A stretch of DNA of 19,113 bases from VRUE01 sp035698885 (GCA_035698885.1 DASSBJ010000054.1:1-19113), one strand, 5' to 3'. Shown: positions 1 through 7,337, counted from the stretch's first letter. Notes: generated from the letters alone by a model not told the origin. A program made the numbers and translations.

Positions 1-849
1 TCCTTCGTCTACGTCCCCGCCGGGGTCAAGGTCGAGATGCCGCTGCAGGCCTACTTCCGGATCAACACCGAGAACATGGGCCAGTTCGAGCGCACCCTGA
101 TCATCTGCGAGGAGGGCGCCGACGTCCACTACATCGAGGGCTGCACGGCGCCGGTCTACTCAACCGACTCGCTGCACTCCGCGGTGGTCGAGATCGTCGC
201 CAAACCGAGCTCGCGGGTCCGCTACACGACGGTTCAGAACTGGTCGCAGAACGTCTACAACCTGGTCACCAAGCGCGCCGTCGCCGAGGAGAAGGCGACG
301 ATGGAGTGGGTCGACTGCAACCTCGGCTCGAAACTGACGATGAAGTACCCGTCGATCTACCTGCTCGGGCCCGAAGCGCACGGCGAGATCCTCTCGATCG
401 CCTTCGCCGGCGAGGGCCAGCACCAGGACGCCGGCGGCAAGATCATCCACGCCGCGCCGCGCACCTCGTCCTCGATCTTCTCCAAGTCGATCTCCAAGGA
501 CGGCGGCCGCAGCACCTACCGCGGCCTGCTCGAAGTCGCCGACGGGGCGAGCGAATCGCGCTCCAAGGTGGTCTGCGACGCGCTGCTGCTCGACGAGGAC
601 TCGCGCTCGGACACCTACCCGACGATCCGGATCGGCGAGAACGACGCCGACGTCGGCCACGAGGCGACCGTCTCGAAGATCGGCGACGAGCAGGTCTTCT
701 ACCTGCAGAGCCACGGGCTCGACGAGGAGGAGGCCTCGAAGATGATCGTCAACGGCTTCATCGAGCCGGTCACCAAGGAGCTGCCGATGGAGTACGCGGT
801 CGAGCTCAACCGGCTGATCGAGCTGCAGATGGAGGGCTCAATTGGCTGA
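1..849 (+). CDS. sufB: Fe-S cluster assembly scaffold protein SufB (5' end missing)
   Basis: SufB is a core subunit of the SufBCD scaffold, which builds Fe-S clusters in the cytoplasm. The frame is open from the first base, so the gene starts upstream of the window and about 282 C-terminal codons are visible. The text reads straight into SufB sequence (AYFRINTENMGQFERTLI, then RTSSSIFSKSISKDGGRSTY). The likely functional cysteine is in VVCDALLLDEDS (codon 574-576), followed by GHEATVSKIGDEQVFYLQ; this matches the RCDSML and HEA stretch of E. coli SufB. The stop codon overlaps the start of sufD by 8 nt, so the two are cotranscribed and probably translationally coupled. Codon use is like that of its neighbours and there is no sign of decay. 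Confidence 0.95.
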   Translation, partial: SFVYVPAGVKVEMPLQAYFRINTENMGQFERTLIICEEGADVHYIEGCTAPVYSTDSLHSAVVEIVAKPSSRVRYTTVQNWSQNVYNLVTKRAVAEEKATMEWVDCNLGSKLTMKYPSIYLLGPEAHGEILSIAFAGEGQHQDAGGKIIHAAPRTSSSIFSKSISKDGGRSTYRGLLEVADGASESRSKVVCDALLLDEDSRSDTYPTIRIGENDADVGHEATVSKIGDEQVFYLQSHGLDEEEASKMIVNGFIEPVTKELPMEYAVELNRLIELQMEGSIG

Positions 850-1951
850 GCTGGCGACGCTCCCACCCCTTCCCGACCAGAAGGCGAAGGGGTGGGAATT
901 CACCGACCTCTCCCAGCTCGACCTCGACGCCTACTCCCCCGCCCCCGCCGGCGCCTCGCTCGGCGCGGCGGAGGGGGCGACGGTGCTGCCGCTGGCCGAG
1001 GCGGTCGACTCGCACCCGGCGCTGGTCGCCGACCGGCTGGGCGCGCTTGCGCCGAGCGAGGACCCGTTCGTCGCCCGCAACGAGGCCGCCCGGCGTGACG
1101 GCGTGCTCGTCCACGTGCCGGCCGGCGTGAGGGTCGCCGAGCCGATCCGGATCGAGCTGCCGCTGGACACCGACGGCGCCGCGGTCGCCTGGCGCACTCT
1201 CGTCGTGCTCGAGGAGGGCGCCGAGGCGGAGGTCTGGGAGCACAGCTCCTCGAGCGGCGACGAGACCGAGGCGCTGCTCAACTCGGTGGTCGAGCTGCAC
1301 GTCGGCCAGGCCGCGACGCTGCGCTACGTCTCCACCCAGGACATCTCCGAGCGCGCCTGGATCTTCTCCAGCCAGCGCGCCCGGGTCGAGCGCGACGGGC
1401 GGCTCGACTGGACGGCGCTCGGCTTCGGCTCGGGCAACGGCAAGGTGCGGATGGAGACCAACCTCGCCGGCGCCGGATCCGAGGCGCGGGTGACCGGCGG
1501 CTACGCCGGCGGGCCGGGGCAGCACCTCGACTACGACACCCTGCAGGAGCACTCCGCTCCCAACACCTTCTCCGACCTCGCCTTCCGCGGCGTGCTGGCC
1601 GCCGGCGCGACGGCGGTCTGGCGGGGGATGATCCGGGTCGACCCGGGGGCCCAGGGCACCGACGCCTTCCAGGAGAGCCGCAACCTGCTGCTCTCTCCCG
1701 ACGCGCACGCCGACGCGATCCCGGGCCTCGAGATCGAGGCCGACGACGTGCGCTGCACGCACGCCGCGGCGATCGCCCAGGTAGACCGCGAGCAGCTCTT
1801 CTACCTGACCTCGCGCGGGCTCGACCCGGCGGCGGCCAAGCAGCTGATCATCGAGGGCTTCCTCGAGGCGCTGGTCGAACGGCTCGCGGCCGGTCCGGTG
1901 CGCGAGGAGATCTCAGCCGCGCTGGAGCGGCGGCTGCGCGAGATCCTCTAG
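842..1951 (+). CDS. sufD: Fe-S cluster assembly protein SufD
   Basis: SufD is the partner of SufB in the SufBCD complex and is needed for iron acquisition and cluster assembly. The 369-residue product has the right-handed beta-helix style of the family. It ends in the SufB/SufD C-terminal signature: CTHAAAIAQVDREQLFYL then SRGLDPAAAKQLIIEGFL. The histidine of CTHAAA corresponds to the conserved SufD histidine of the THG motif. The start is a TTG at 842-844, supported by GGAGGG at 831-836 with a 5-nt spacer inside the end of sufB. The 8-nt overlap with sufB implies coupling. No other suf gene follows in this operon; a DUF59 assembly factor lies about 7.5 kb away at 9185-9502. Confidence 0.93.
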   Translation: MAELATLPPLPDQKAKGWEFTDLSQLDLDAYSPAPAGASLGAAEGATVLPLAEAVDSHPALVADRLGALAPSEDPFVARNEAARRDGVLVHVPAGVRVAEPIRIELPLDTDGAAVAWRTLVVLEEGAEAEVWEHSSSSGDETEALLNSVVELHVGQAATLRYVSTQDISERAWIFSSQRARVERDGRLDWTALGFGSGNGKVRMETNLAGAGSEARVTGGYAGGPGQHLDYDTLQEHSAPNTFSDLAFRGVLAAGATAVWRGMIRVDPGAQGTDAFQESRNLLLSPDAHADAIPGLEIEADDVRCTHAAAIAQVDREQLFYLTSRGLDPAAAKQLIIEGFLEALVERLAAGPVREEISAALERRLREIL

Positions 1952-1979
1952 TTTCCGGCGCGCCGCCCTTGCTCATACA

Positions 1980-2017
1980 CCGAGGCCACCGGGTGGCTGA
2001 ATATCCGGCGGCCTCGG
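1980..2017. terminator. Inverted repeat downstream of sufD, possible terminator
   Basis: CCGAGGCC at 1980-1987 is perfectly complementary to GGCCTCGG at 2010-2017. A competing inner hairpin, GCCAC-CGG-GTGGC at 1985-1997, uses part of the same left arm. It begins 28 nt after the sufD stop, where a terminator would be expected. There is no strict T-tract, although the downstream AT-rich patch (2021-2037) could help release on the plus strand. Confidence 0.45.
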
Positions 2018-2044
2018 CACTGCTTACTTATTTACCTTGGGAGG

Positions 2045-2131
2045 GAGACGGGTAAGTCTCATGCGCAGTCAACCATTGCGACTACCCGGGAGCATCGGTA
2101 GAAAACCGCGCACCGGATGGGGCAAAGCCCC
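2045..2131. ncRNA. Candidate structured RNA with mutually exclusive stems
   Basis: Three pairings overlap and exclude each other. GAGAC at 2045-2049 pairs GTCTC at 2056-2060. CGGGTA-A-GTC at 2049-2058 pairs GACTACCCG at 2080-2088 with one bulged A. CTACC at 2082-2086 pairs GGTAG at 2097-2101. A GGGGC-AAA-GCCCC hairpin follows at 2119-2131. This is switch-like, but no plus-strand gene follows within 1.8 kb, so an independent small RNA or a 3' UTR element is likelier than a riboswitch. The orientation is unknown and GC-rich DNA gives such repeats by chance, hence the low confidence. Confidence 0.25.
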
Positions 2132-2152
2132 GCACGCCGCTCGCGATGCCGG

Positions 2153-3547
2153 TCACGCGTTCGCCACCGAGAGCAGGTAGAGGCCGAAGCAGGTGAAGGC
2201 GACCATCACGGCGAGCATCCAGTACTGCGAGCGCGTCGCCTGCCGGTAGTCGCCCCAGTAGGCGGTGGCCCGGTCGTGGGCGAGCGTCAGGCCGACGACG
2301 TGGCCGACCACCAGGGCGCCGACCTGGACGTACCAGATCGCGTTCGCGCTGAGCAGCCGGAAGTCGATTCCCGAGGAGGCGGTTCCGAAGAGATCGGTCG
2401 TGCCGGTCCCCAGCGGGTCCGAGAGCAGGTACGTGAACTGCGCCTGCTCCTGGAAGACGAAGAGGCTGAAGTAGTGGGCCACCAGGTAGGCGAAGGCGAT
2501 CGGGATCAGCGTGTGGGCGAAGCCGGAGCGCAGCTTCTCGAACGACGGCGCCCCCGGCACTCCGGCCATCCCGCGCACGCCGATCAGGTAGACGAGCGCG
2601 ACCCCGGCGAAGGTGAGCAGGATGAAGATGGTGTCGGTCGTGCGCAGTGCCGAGGTCGGGCCGAGGCCGGCGTCGACCAGATGGTTGAACGTGCTTTCGA
2701 GCGCGCTCTTGAACGCCCCCTCCTGGGCGCCGTCGAAGCTCGTGGTCGCGATCGAGGCGATCACCACCGCGGCCGAGCCGGGCACCGTCGCCCAGCTGGT
2801 CGCGGCGGCGAACGGCCTGCGCACGCCGAGCCGCCCGTCCTTCGCGCCGAAGCTGCCGAGCCGGCCGAACATGCCGAAGTAGACGGAGAAGACCTCCCCC
2901 GTGCGGCACCACTGCTCGACCCCGAACAGGCCCATCATCGCCAGCGTGTAGAGGCTGTAGGCGAGCGTCGCGACCGCCGCGGCGTGCGGGTCGAGCCCCA
3001 CCGCGACGCCGCCGCTGGCGCCGTAGACGATCTCCAGCCAGACGACCGCGATCAGCCCGATCGCCGCCGGCCAGCGCCCCAGTCGCTCCGGGTAGCGCAG
3101 GTGCGCCGGCCGCTGCCCGGCGAGCGCCCTGAAGGCGCCGCCGGCGACGCGGCCGACTGCCCGCCACGGGTTGAACGGCCGGAAGACGTCGCCGAGGACG
3201 ACGCTGAACAGCGGCAAGCCGAGCCAGGCGGTGACGTAGAGGAAGGTCAGGGCGAAGTTGCGGTCGGGCGCTTCGGTGCCGCGCAGGCCGGCGTAGATCG
3301 CCAGGCCCAGCAGGAAGACCCCCGCCAGGCCGCAGGCGATCTGCGCCGGCAGCGAGATCAGCGCCCGCGAGAGCCCCGCGCCGAGCGGGCGCCAGCCGTC
3401 GCGCTCGAAGCGGGGCGTGCGCCAGCCGACCGAGAGGGCGAAGAAGGAGACGATCAGGACGATCGACGCGCCCCAGGCGAACAGCCAGGCGGGGACCGGC
3501 AGGTCCTGCCTGGCGACCAGCGCGTGGGCGAAGGGCAGCCAGCTCAC
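2153..3547 (-). CDS. Polytopic membrane protein of unknown function
   Basis: The product has 464 residues and about ten hydrophobic segments, at roughly residues 19-41, 62-88, 98-122, 158-176, 188-210, about 250-275, 305-325, 345-370, about 405-425 and 440-462. Histidines lie in or beside the late segments (AYLVAHYFSLFVF, and GHVVGLTLAHDRA), so a metal or haem role can be imagined, but no catalytic motif is evident. My recollection is that similar actinobacterial membrane proteins are filed as 'fenitrothion hydrolase'; that label is unproven and I do not assign it. The start is a GTG at 3545-3547 that overlaps the TGA of the upstream lipoprotein gene (GTGA), indicating tight translational coupling. 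The partner is probably the exported cupredoxin-like lipoprotein. Confidence 0.8.
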   Translation of the reverse strand: MSWLPFAHALVARQDLPVPAWLFAWGASIVLIVSFFALSVGWRTPRFERDGWRPLGAGLSRALISLPAQIACGLAGVFLLGLAIYAGLRGTEAPDRNFALTFLYVTAWLGLPLFSVVLGDVFRPFNPWRAVGRVAGGAFRALAGQRPAHLRYPERLGRWPAAIGLIAVVWLEIVYGASGGVAVGLDPHAAAVATLAYSLYTLAMMGLFGVEQWCRTGEVFSVYFGMFGRLGSFGAKDGRLGVRRPFAAATSWATVPGSAAVVIASIATTSFDGAQEGAFKSALESTFNHLVDAGLGPTSALRTTDTIFILLTFAGVALVYLIGVRGMAGVPGAPSFEKLRSGFAHTLIPIAFAYLVAHYFSLFVFQEQAQFTYLLSDPLGTGTTDLFGTASSGIDFRLLSANAIWYVQVGALVVGHVVGLTLAHDRATAYWGDYRQATRSQYWMLAVMVAFTCFGLYLLSVANA

Positions 3548-3948
3548 GGGTTGACGCGGATTTCCGCGATCTGCTCCCCGCGTTCCTCCAGCTCAACCTC
3601 GAAGATCCCTTCGATTTCCGCCGGGAAGGAGAACGAGACCGAGCCCCCGGCGGGGACGTCCTTCATCAGGTCGTAGCCGTGCACGTGGATCTCGTCGGCG
3701 ACGTCGGAGTCGACGGCAAAGCGGACCTGGTCCCCGGCGCTGTATTCGAGCCTGCGCACGCCGCCGACCGGTTCGCCGTTCCTGACGACGATCTGCGCTG
3801 CGGACGCTTCGCTCTTGACGTTCCCGCCGCCCGTGTTCGGCGCGGTGCTAGTGGTGTCCGCGCCGCCTCCGCCTCCACCACAGGCCGCCAGGCCCGCGAT
3901 CGCGACAACTGCCAACAGCGCCGATGCGGCTTTCCTCCGGTCGCCCAT
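3544..3948 (-). CDS. Cupredoxin-like lipoprotein
   Basis: The 134-residue protein begins MGDRRKAASALLAVVAIAG with a lipobox LAAC whose cysteine is residue 23, so it should be lipid-anchored outside the membrane. A Gly/Ser/Thr-rich linker follows. The folded domain has the small beta-sandwich pattern of cupredoxin-like proteins (DEIHVHGYDLMKDVPAGGS, later FEVELEERGEQIAEIRV). The histidines of HVHGYD are present, but there is no C-terminal Cys/Met ligand set, so a classic type 1 copper site is unlikely. I chose the ATG at 3946-3948 because the signal peptide starts there; a longer in-frame extension to 4104 would run across the divergent gene. It is first in a two-gene unit and overlaps the membrane protein gene by 4 nt. 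Confidence 0.82.
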   Translation of the reverse strand: MGDRRKAASALLAVVAIAGLAACGGGGGGADTTSTAPNTGGGNVKSEASAAQIVVRNGEPVGGVRRLEYSAGDQVRFAVDSDVADEIHVHGYDLMKDVPAGGSVSFSFPAEIEGIFEVELEERGEQIAEIRVNP

Positions 3949-3987
3949 CGCCGCGCAAGCTAGCGCAGATAGGTTGCGGCAGCCTAA
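3949..3987. promoter_or_regulatory. Short divergent promoter region
   Basis: Only 39 bp separate two divergent start codons. On the minus strand TAGCTT (3962 to 3957) lies 8 nt before the lipoprotein ATG. On the plus strand TAGGTT (3970-3975) lies 12 nt before the ATG at 3988. Both fit a TAnnnT -10 element with little or no leader. No -35 box or clear Shine-Dalgarno is visible. Confidence 0.35.
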
Positions 3988-4797
3988 ATGCGCCCCGAAC
4001 GCGAGAACATCGCCGCCCCCGACCTGCCCGACGGAATCGAGTGGGTCGGCGAGGCCCCGCGCTCGATGCCGGTGGCGACGGCCGGCGGGCCGGTGCTCGT
4101 CCACTTCCTCGACTTCGCCCAGCTGAACAGCGTGCGCACGCTGCCCTACGTGAGCGAGTGGGCGCGGCGCTACGCGGAGGCCGGCCTGACGACGATCGGC
4201 GTGCAGGCGCCGCGCTTCCCGTTCGGCGCCGACCGGGGCCCTGTGGCGGCCGGCCTGGCGCGCCTCGGGGTCGAGTTTCCGGTCGCGATCGACTCAGACC
4301 GCCGCCTCTGGCACGCCTACGGCTGCGAGGGCTGGCCCAGCCTCTTCCTCTGGAAGCTCGGCGGCGCGCTCGCCTGGTTCCACTTCGGCGAGGGCGAATA
4401 CCGCGCCACCGAGGAAGCGATCCAGGCCGAGCTGCGCGAGCAGGACGCCCTCCAGCCCCTGCCCGCGCCGATGGACCCACTCCGCCCCAGCGACGCCCCC
4501 GGCGCCAAGGTCATGCCCCCCACCCCCGAGCTCTTCCCCGGCGGCTCGTGGGAGCAGCCCTGGGAAGGCGAAGAGCTTGAGGTTCCTTACGAAGCCGGCG
4601 GCGCCTACGCGACCGTCGAGGGCACCGGCAAGCTCCAGCTAGCCCTTGACGGATCTGAGCTCGCTGCAATCGAAATCGACGGCCCAGCCCTGTACACGCT
4701 CACCGAGCACCCCAGCCACGAGCACCACCGACTGACCCTCTGCCCCAGCTCCGGCCTGCGGATCTGGTCACTTAGTTTCTCGGCCAGCGTCCCGTAG
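3988..4797 (+). CDS. Thioredoxin-fold protein (DipZ C-terminal type) lacking CxxC
   Basis: The 269-residue product matches the architecture of the DipZ C-terminal region: a TlpA-like thioredoxin domain (about residues 30-145) followed by a small beta-rich domain (about 200-268). The stretch DFAQLNSVRTLPYVSEW aligns with the family active site, which usually reads CxNC-RTLPY; here the cysteines are replaced by Gln45 and Ser48. The cis-proline loop survives as GWPSLFLW (Pro117), as does the TTIGVQAPRFPF strand. The fold is therefore kept while the dithiol chemistry is lost. There is no signal peptide, so it is probably cytoplasmic. It diverges from the cupredoxin-lipoprotein operon by 39 bp. 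Codon use in the last 250 bases is less GC-biased than elsewhere. Confidence 0.85.
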   Translation: MRPERENIAAPDLPDGIEWVGEAPRSMPVATAGGPVLVHFLDFAQLNSVRTLPYVSEWARRYAEAGLTTIGVQAPRFPFGADRGPVAAGLARLGVEFPVAIDSDRRLWHAYGCEGWPSLFLWKLGGALAWFHFGEGEYRATEEAIQAELREQDALQPLPAPMDPLRPSDAPGAKVMPPTPELFPGGSWEQPWEGEELEVPYEAGGAYATVEGTGKLQLALDGSELAAIEIDGPALYTLTEHPSHEHHRLTLCPSSGLRIWSLSFSASVP

Positions 4798-4807
4798 AAA
4801 AGGCTCC

Positions 4808-4826
4808 TCCCGCGGGTGGCGCGGGA
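4808..4826. terminator. Hairpin after the thioredoxin-like gene
   Basis: TCCCGCG at 4808-4814 pairs CGCGGGA at 4820-4826 around a 5-nt loop. It begins 11 nt after the stop codon at 4797 in a convergent intergenic region. There is no T-tract, which is common for high-GC actinobacterial terminators. Confidence 0.45.
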
Positions 4827-4827
4827 T

Positions 4828-4867
4828 GAGGGGGTGTTCGGCCGGGCGAGGCCGCTAACACCCCCTC
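4828..4867. terminator. Strong bidirectional hairpin between convergent genes
   Basis: GAGGGGGTGTT at 4828-4838 is perfectly complementary to AACACCCCCTC at 4857-4867 (11 bp). An inner stem, CGGCC at 4839-4843 with GGCCG at 4850-4854, extends it to 16 bp with a 2-nt bulge. It sits 37 bp from the ispH stop and so probably terminates both converging transcripts. Confidence 0.65.
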
Positions 4868-4904
4868 GTTCCGCGACAGGACCCGCGGGCCACGAGCTCG
4901 GTCC

Positions 4905-5867
4905 CTACGCGACCTGAACCGCCCGAATCTCCTTCGGCAGCATGAAGCGCACATCCTCGTCGACCGTGCGCAGCTCGGAGACGTCGTCGCAGCCGCGATC
5001 GCGGAAGAGCGCGACGAGGTTCTCGACCAGCTCCTCGGGGGCGCTGGCGCCGGAGGTGATTCCGACCGTCTCGACGCCCTCCAGCCACTCCTCGCGCACC
5101 TGATGGTGGAAGTCGATCAGGTGCGAGGCGGCGCCGTGTTCGCGCGCCACCTCGACCAGGCGGTTGGAGTTGGACGAGTTGGTCGAGCCGATCACCAGCA
5201 CCAGGTCGCACTCGCGGGCGAGCTGCTTGACGGCGATCTGGCGGTTGGTCGTCGCGTAGCAGATGTCATCTGACTTCGGGCTGACGATCGCCGGGAACTT
5301 CGCCCGCAGGGCGGCGATGATCTCCGTCGTCTCGTCGACCGAGAGCGTCGTCTGGGTGATGAAGGCGACGCGCTCCGGATCGGGCACCTCGAGGTCGGCG
5401 ACCTCGGCGGCGGTCTGCACGAGGACGATGCTGTCGGGGGCCTCGCCGGTCGTCCCTTCGACCTCCTCGTGGCCCTCGTGGCCGATCATCACGATCGTGT
5501 AGCCGTCGGCGGCGAAGCGGCGCGCCTCGACGTGGACCTTGGTCACCAGCGGGCAGGTGGCGTCGATCGTGCGCAGGTTTCGGGCGGCGGCGTTCTCGTG
5601 CACCGCGGGCGCGACCCCGTGGGCGGAGAAGACGACCATCTCGCCCTCCGGCACCTCGGTCTCCTGCTCGACGAAGATCGCGCCGCGCTTGGAGAGCTCC
5701 TCGACCACGTGCTTGTTGTGGACGATCTCCTTGCGCACGTAGACCGGCGCGCCGTGGTGCTCGAGCGCGCGCTCGACCGTCTGCACGGCGCGGTCGACGC
5801 CGGCGCAGTATCCGCGCGGGGCGGCGAGCAGCACGCGCTTCGGCGCTGCGGTGTCGGTTGCGGACAT
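4905..5867 (-). CDS. ispH: 4-hydroxy-3-methylbut-2-enyl diphosphate reductase
   Basis: IspH (LytB) catalyses the last step of the MEP pathway, reducing HMBPP to IPP and DMAPP with a [4Fe-4S] cluster. The 320-residue product has all three cluster cysteines: Cys21 in PRGYCAGVDRAV, Cys105 in DATCPLVTKVH and Cys203 in DDICYATTNRQ. Substrate-pocket residues are also present: His50 (EIVHN), His83 (SAHGV), His133 and Glu135 (GHEEVEGT), the TQTTLS stretch at 171-176, SSNSNR at 231-236 and GITSGASAPE near the C-terminus. Length is normal for the family. The ATG at 5865-5867 is preceded by TACCCT with a 7-nt gap. It diverges from the WS/DGAT gene. Its cluster could be supplied by the Suf proteins encoded in this window. 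Confidence 0.97.
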   Translation of the reverse strand: MSATDTAAPKRVLLAAPRGYCAGVDRAVQTVERALEHHGAPVYVRKEIVHNKHVVEELSKRGAIFVEQETEVPEGEMVVFSAHGVAPAVHENAAARNLRTIDATCPLVTKVHVEARRFAADGYTIVMIGHEGHEEVEGTTGEAPDSIVLVQTAAEVADLEVPDPERVAFITQTTLSVDETTEIIAALRAKFPAIVSPKSDDICYATTNRQIAVKQLARECDLVLVIGSTNSSNSNRLVEVAREHGAASHLIDFHHQVREEWLEGVETVGITSGASAPEELVENLVALFRDRGCDDVSELRTVDEDVRFMLPKEIRAVQVA

Positions 5868-5905
5868 ACCGGTCAGGGTACCGGGGAGCTAGCCTTGAAC
5901 ACCCG
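5868..5905. promoter_or_regulatory. Divergent promoter region of ispH and the WS/DGAT gene
   Basis: The 38-bp gap has a TAnnnT box facing each way: TACCCT on the minus strand (5880 to 5875), 7 nt before the ispH ATG, and TAGCCT on the plus strand (5890-5895), 10 nt before the ATG at 5906. No Shine-Dalgarno is apparent for either gene, which fits leaderless or near-leaderless mRNAs. Confidence 0.4.
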
Positions 5906-7318
5906 ATGACCGCCGACGGAGACCACCTGGAGCGCCTCAGCTCGACCGACGCCTCGTTCCTCACCAACGAGACCGGGTCGAGCCACATGCACATCGGCGG
6001 CGTGCTGATCTTCGAGGGGCCGCCGCCGCGCTACGTCGACCTGGTCGAGCACGTGCGCAGCAAGCTCGACCAGGTGCCGCGCTTCCGCCAGCGGCTCGTC
6101 GTGCCGCCGCTGGAGGCGGGCCGGCCGCTGTGGGCCGACGACGTCAACTTCAACCTCAGCTACCACATCCGCCACACGGCGCTGCCCGAGCCGGGCGGCG
6201 AGGAGCAGCTCAAGCGGCTGACCGCGCGGGTCTTCTCCCAGCAGCTCGACCGCTCCAAGCCGCTCTGGGAGATGTGGCTCGTGCAGGGGCTGGAGCGCGA
6301 CCGCTTCGCCCTGCTGACCAAGACGCACCACGCCGCGGTGGACGGCATCGCGGGGGTCGACATCGGCACGGTGCTCTTCGACCTCGAGCCGATCCCCGAG
6401 CCGCCGCCGGTCGAGGACGGCTGGCAACCGCACAAGGCGCCGAGCACGACCGACCTGCTGGCCCGCGGCGCGGGCGAGCTCGCGGCGGCGCCGGTGAAGC
6501 TGGCCGAGCGGGCGCTGGCCGCCGTGCGCCACCCGGAGACCGCGGCGAAGCGCGTGGTCGAGGCGCTGGAGGGCGTCGGCGAGGTGGCGGGGGCATTTGC
6601 CGACCCGGCGCCGGACGTGCCGCTGAACCGCGAGATCGGGCCACACCGGCGCTTTGCCTGGGGGCGCTCGGAGCTGGCGACCTTCAAACAGATCAAGGAC
6701 GCGCTCGGCGGCACCGTCAACGACGTCGTCCTCGCGGTCGTCACCGGGGCGCTGCGCAAGTGGCTGCACGCGCGGGGCCTGCGCACCGAGGGCCTCGAGC
6801 TGCGGGCGCTGGTCCCGGTCTCGATCCGCGCCGCCGACGAGCGCGGCGAGCTGGGCAACAAGCTGGCGGCGATGCGCGGCCCGCTGCCCGTCTACGTCGA
6901 GGACCCGGCGCGGCGGCTGCGGGTGGTCAGCGAGCAGATGGAGGGGCTGAAGCGCTCCAAGCAGGCGCTCGGCGCGGAAGTGATCTCGCGCTTCAACGAC
7001 TTCGCCCCGCCGACCCTGCTGGCGCAGGCGGCGCGGATCAACTTCTCGACCCGGCTGTTCAACCTGATCGTCACCAACGTGCCGGGGCCGCAGTTCCCGC
7101 TCTACGTGCTCGGCCGCCAGCTGGAGGAGATCTTCCCGGTCGCCTTTCTGCCCCAGAACCACGCCCTCGCGGTGGCGATCATGAGCTACAACGGGCGGGT
7201 CTGCTTCGGCCTGCTCGCCGACTACGACTCGATGGAGGACGTCGAGATCGTCGCCGCCGGAATCGACGAGTCGCTGGCCGAGCTGAAGCAGGCCGCGGCG
7301 GCTGCCGCCGCCGTCTGA
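5906..7318 (+). CDS. Wax ester synthase / diacylglycerol acyltransferase (WS/DGAT family)
   Basis: Members of this family transfer acyl groups from acyl-CoA to long-chain alcohols or diacylglycerol, making wax esters or triacylglycerol storage lipid. The 470-residue product opens with the usual LSSTDASFLTNE and carries the catalytic HHxxxDG motif as HHAAVDG at residues 141-147. Downstream are the family blocks NDVVLAVVTGALRKWL, SIRAADERGELGNKL and TNVPGPQFPLYVLG, all expected for actinobacterial WS/DGAT proteins. I prefer the ATG at 5906 over an in-frame ATG at 5858 that would lie inside the divergent ispH gene. fxsA follows after 19 bp. Wax versus triacylglycerol specificity cannot be read from the sequence. 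Confidence 0.93.
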   Translation: MTADGDHLERLSSTDASFLTNETGSSHMHIGGVLIFEGPPPRYVDLVEHVRSKLDQVPRFRQRLVVPPLEAGRPLWADDVNFNLSYHIRHTALPEPGGEEQLKRLTARVFSQQLDRSKPLWEMWLVQGLERDRFALLTKTHHAAVDGIAGVDIGTVLFDLEPIPEPPPVEDGWQPHKAPSTTDLLARGAGELAAAPVKLAERALAAVRHPETAAKRVVEALEGVGEVAGAFADPAPDVPLNREIGPHRRFAWGRSELATFKQIKDALGGTVNDVVLAVVTGALRKWLHARGLRTEGLELRALVPVSIRAADERGELGNKLAAMRGPLPVYVEDPARRLRVVSEQMEGLKRSKQALGAEVISRFNDFAPPTLLAQAARINFSTRLFNLIVTNVPGPQFPLYVLGRQLEEIFPVAFLPQNHALAVAIMSYNGRVCFGLLADYDSMEDVEIVAAGIDESLAELKQAAAAAAAV

Positions 7319-7325
7319 GCCTCTC

Positions 7326-7331
7326 TAGGCT
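7326..7331 (+). promoter_or_regulatory. TAGGCT box, probable -10 of fxsA
   Basis: TAGGCT ends 6 nt before the GTG start of fxsA, the spacing expected if transcription starts on the start codon. The same hexamer occurs at equal spacing before two other genes in the window (9509-9514 minus, 9549-9554 plus). No -35 box is clear. Confidence 0.45.
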
Positions 7332-7337
7332 GAAGCT

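Larger units (their letters stand above)
1952..2152. other. Structured intergenic region between convergent genes
   Basis: This stretch lies between the sufD stop and the stop of the convergent membrane protein gene. It holds no convincing gene. It contains several inverted repeats, listed separately, and an AT-rich patch at 2021-2037 (12 of 17 bases A or T) that stands out against the GC-rich surroundings. It could be 3' UTR and terminators for both operons, an independent small RNA, or both. I recognise no known riboswitch class in it. Confidence 0.5.

Noticed and set aside
2045..2131. Resemblance to glycine, c-di-GMP-I or other riboswitches (isolated bits such as GGGGCAAAG)
   Set aside because: The required conserved cores and order of motifs are absent, and no plus-strand gene lies downstream.
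2061..2180. A 39-codon plus-strand ORF after a G-rich stretch
   Set aside because: The possible Shine-Dalgarno is about 14 nt from the ATG, too far; the ORF runs into the convergent gene and its composition is not protein-like.
2117..3676. A 519-codon plus-strand frame opposite the membrane protein
   Set aside because: It is Glu/Arg/Asp-rich with no domain; the minus-strand frame has clean membrane segments and a coupled start.
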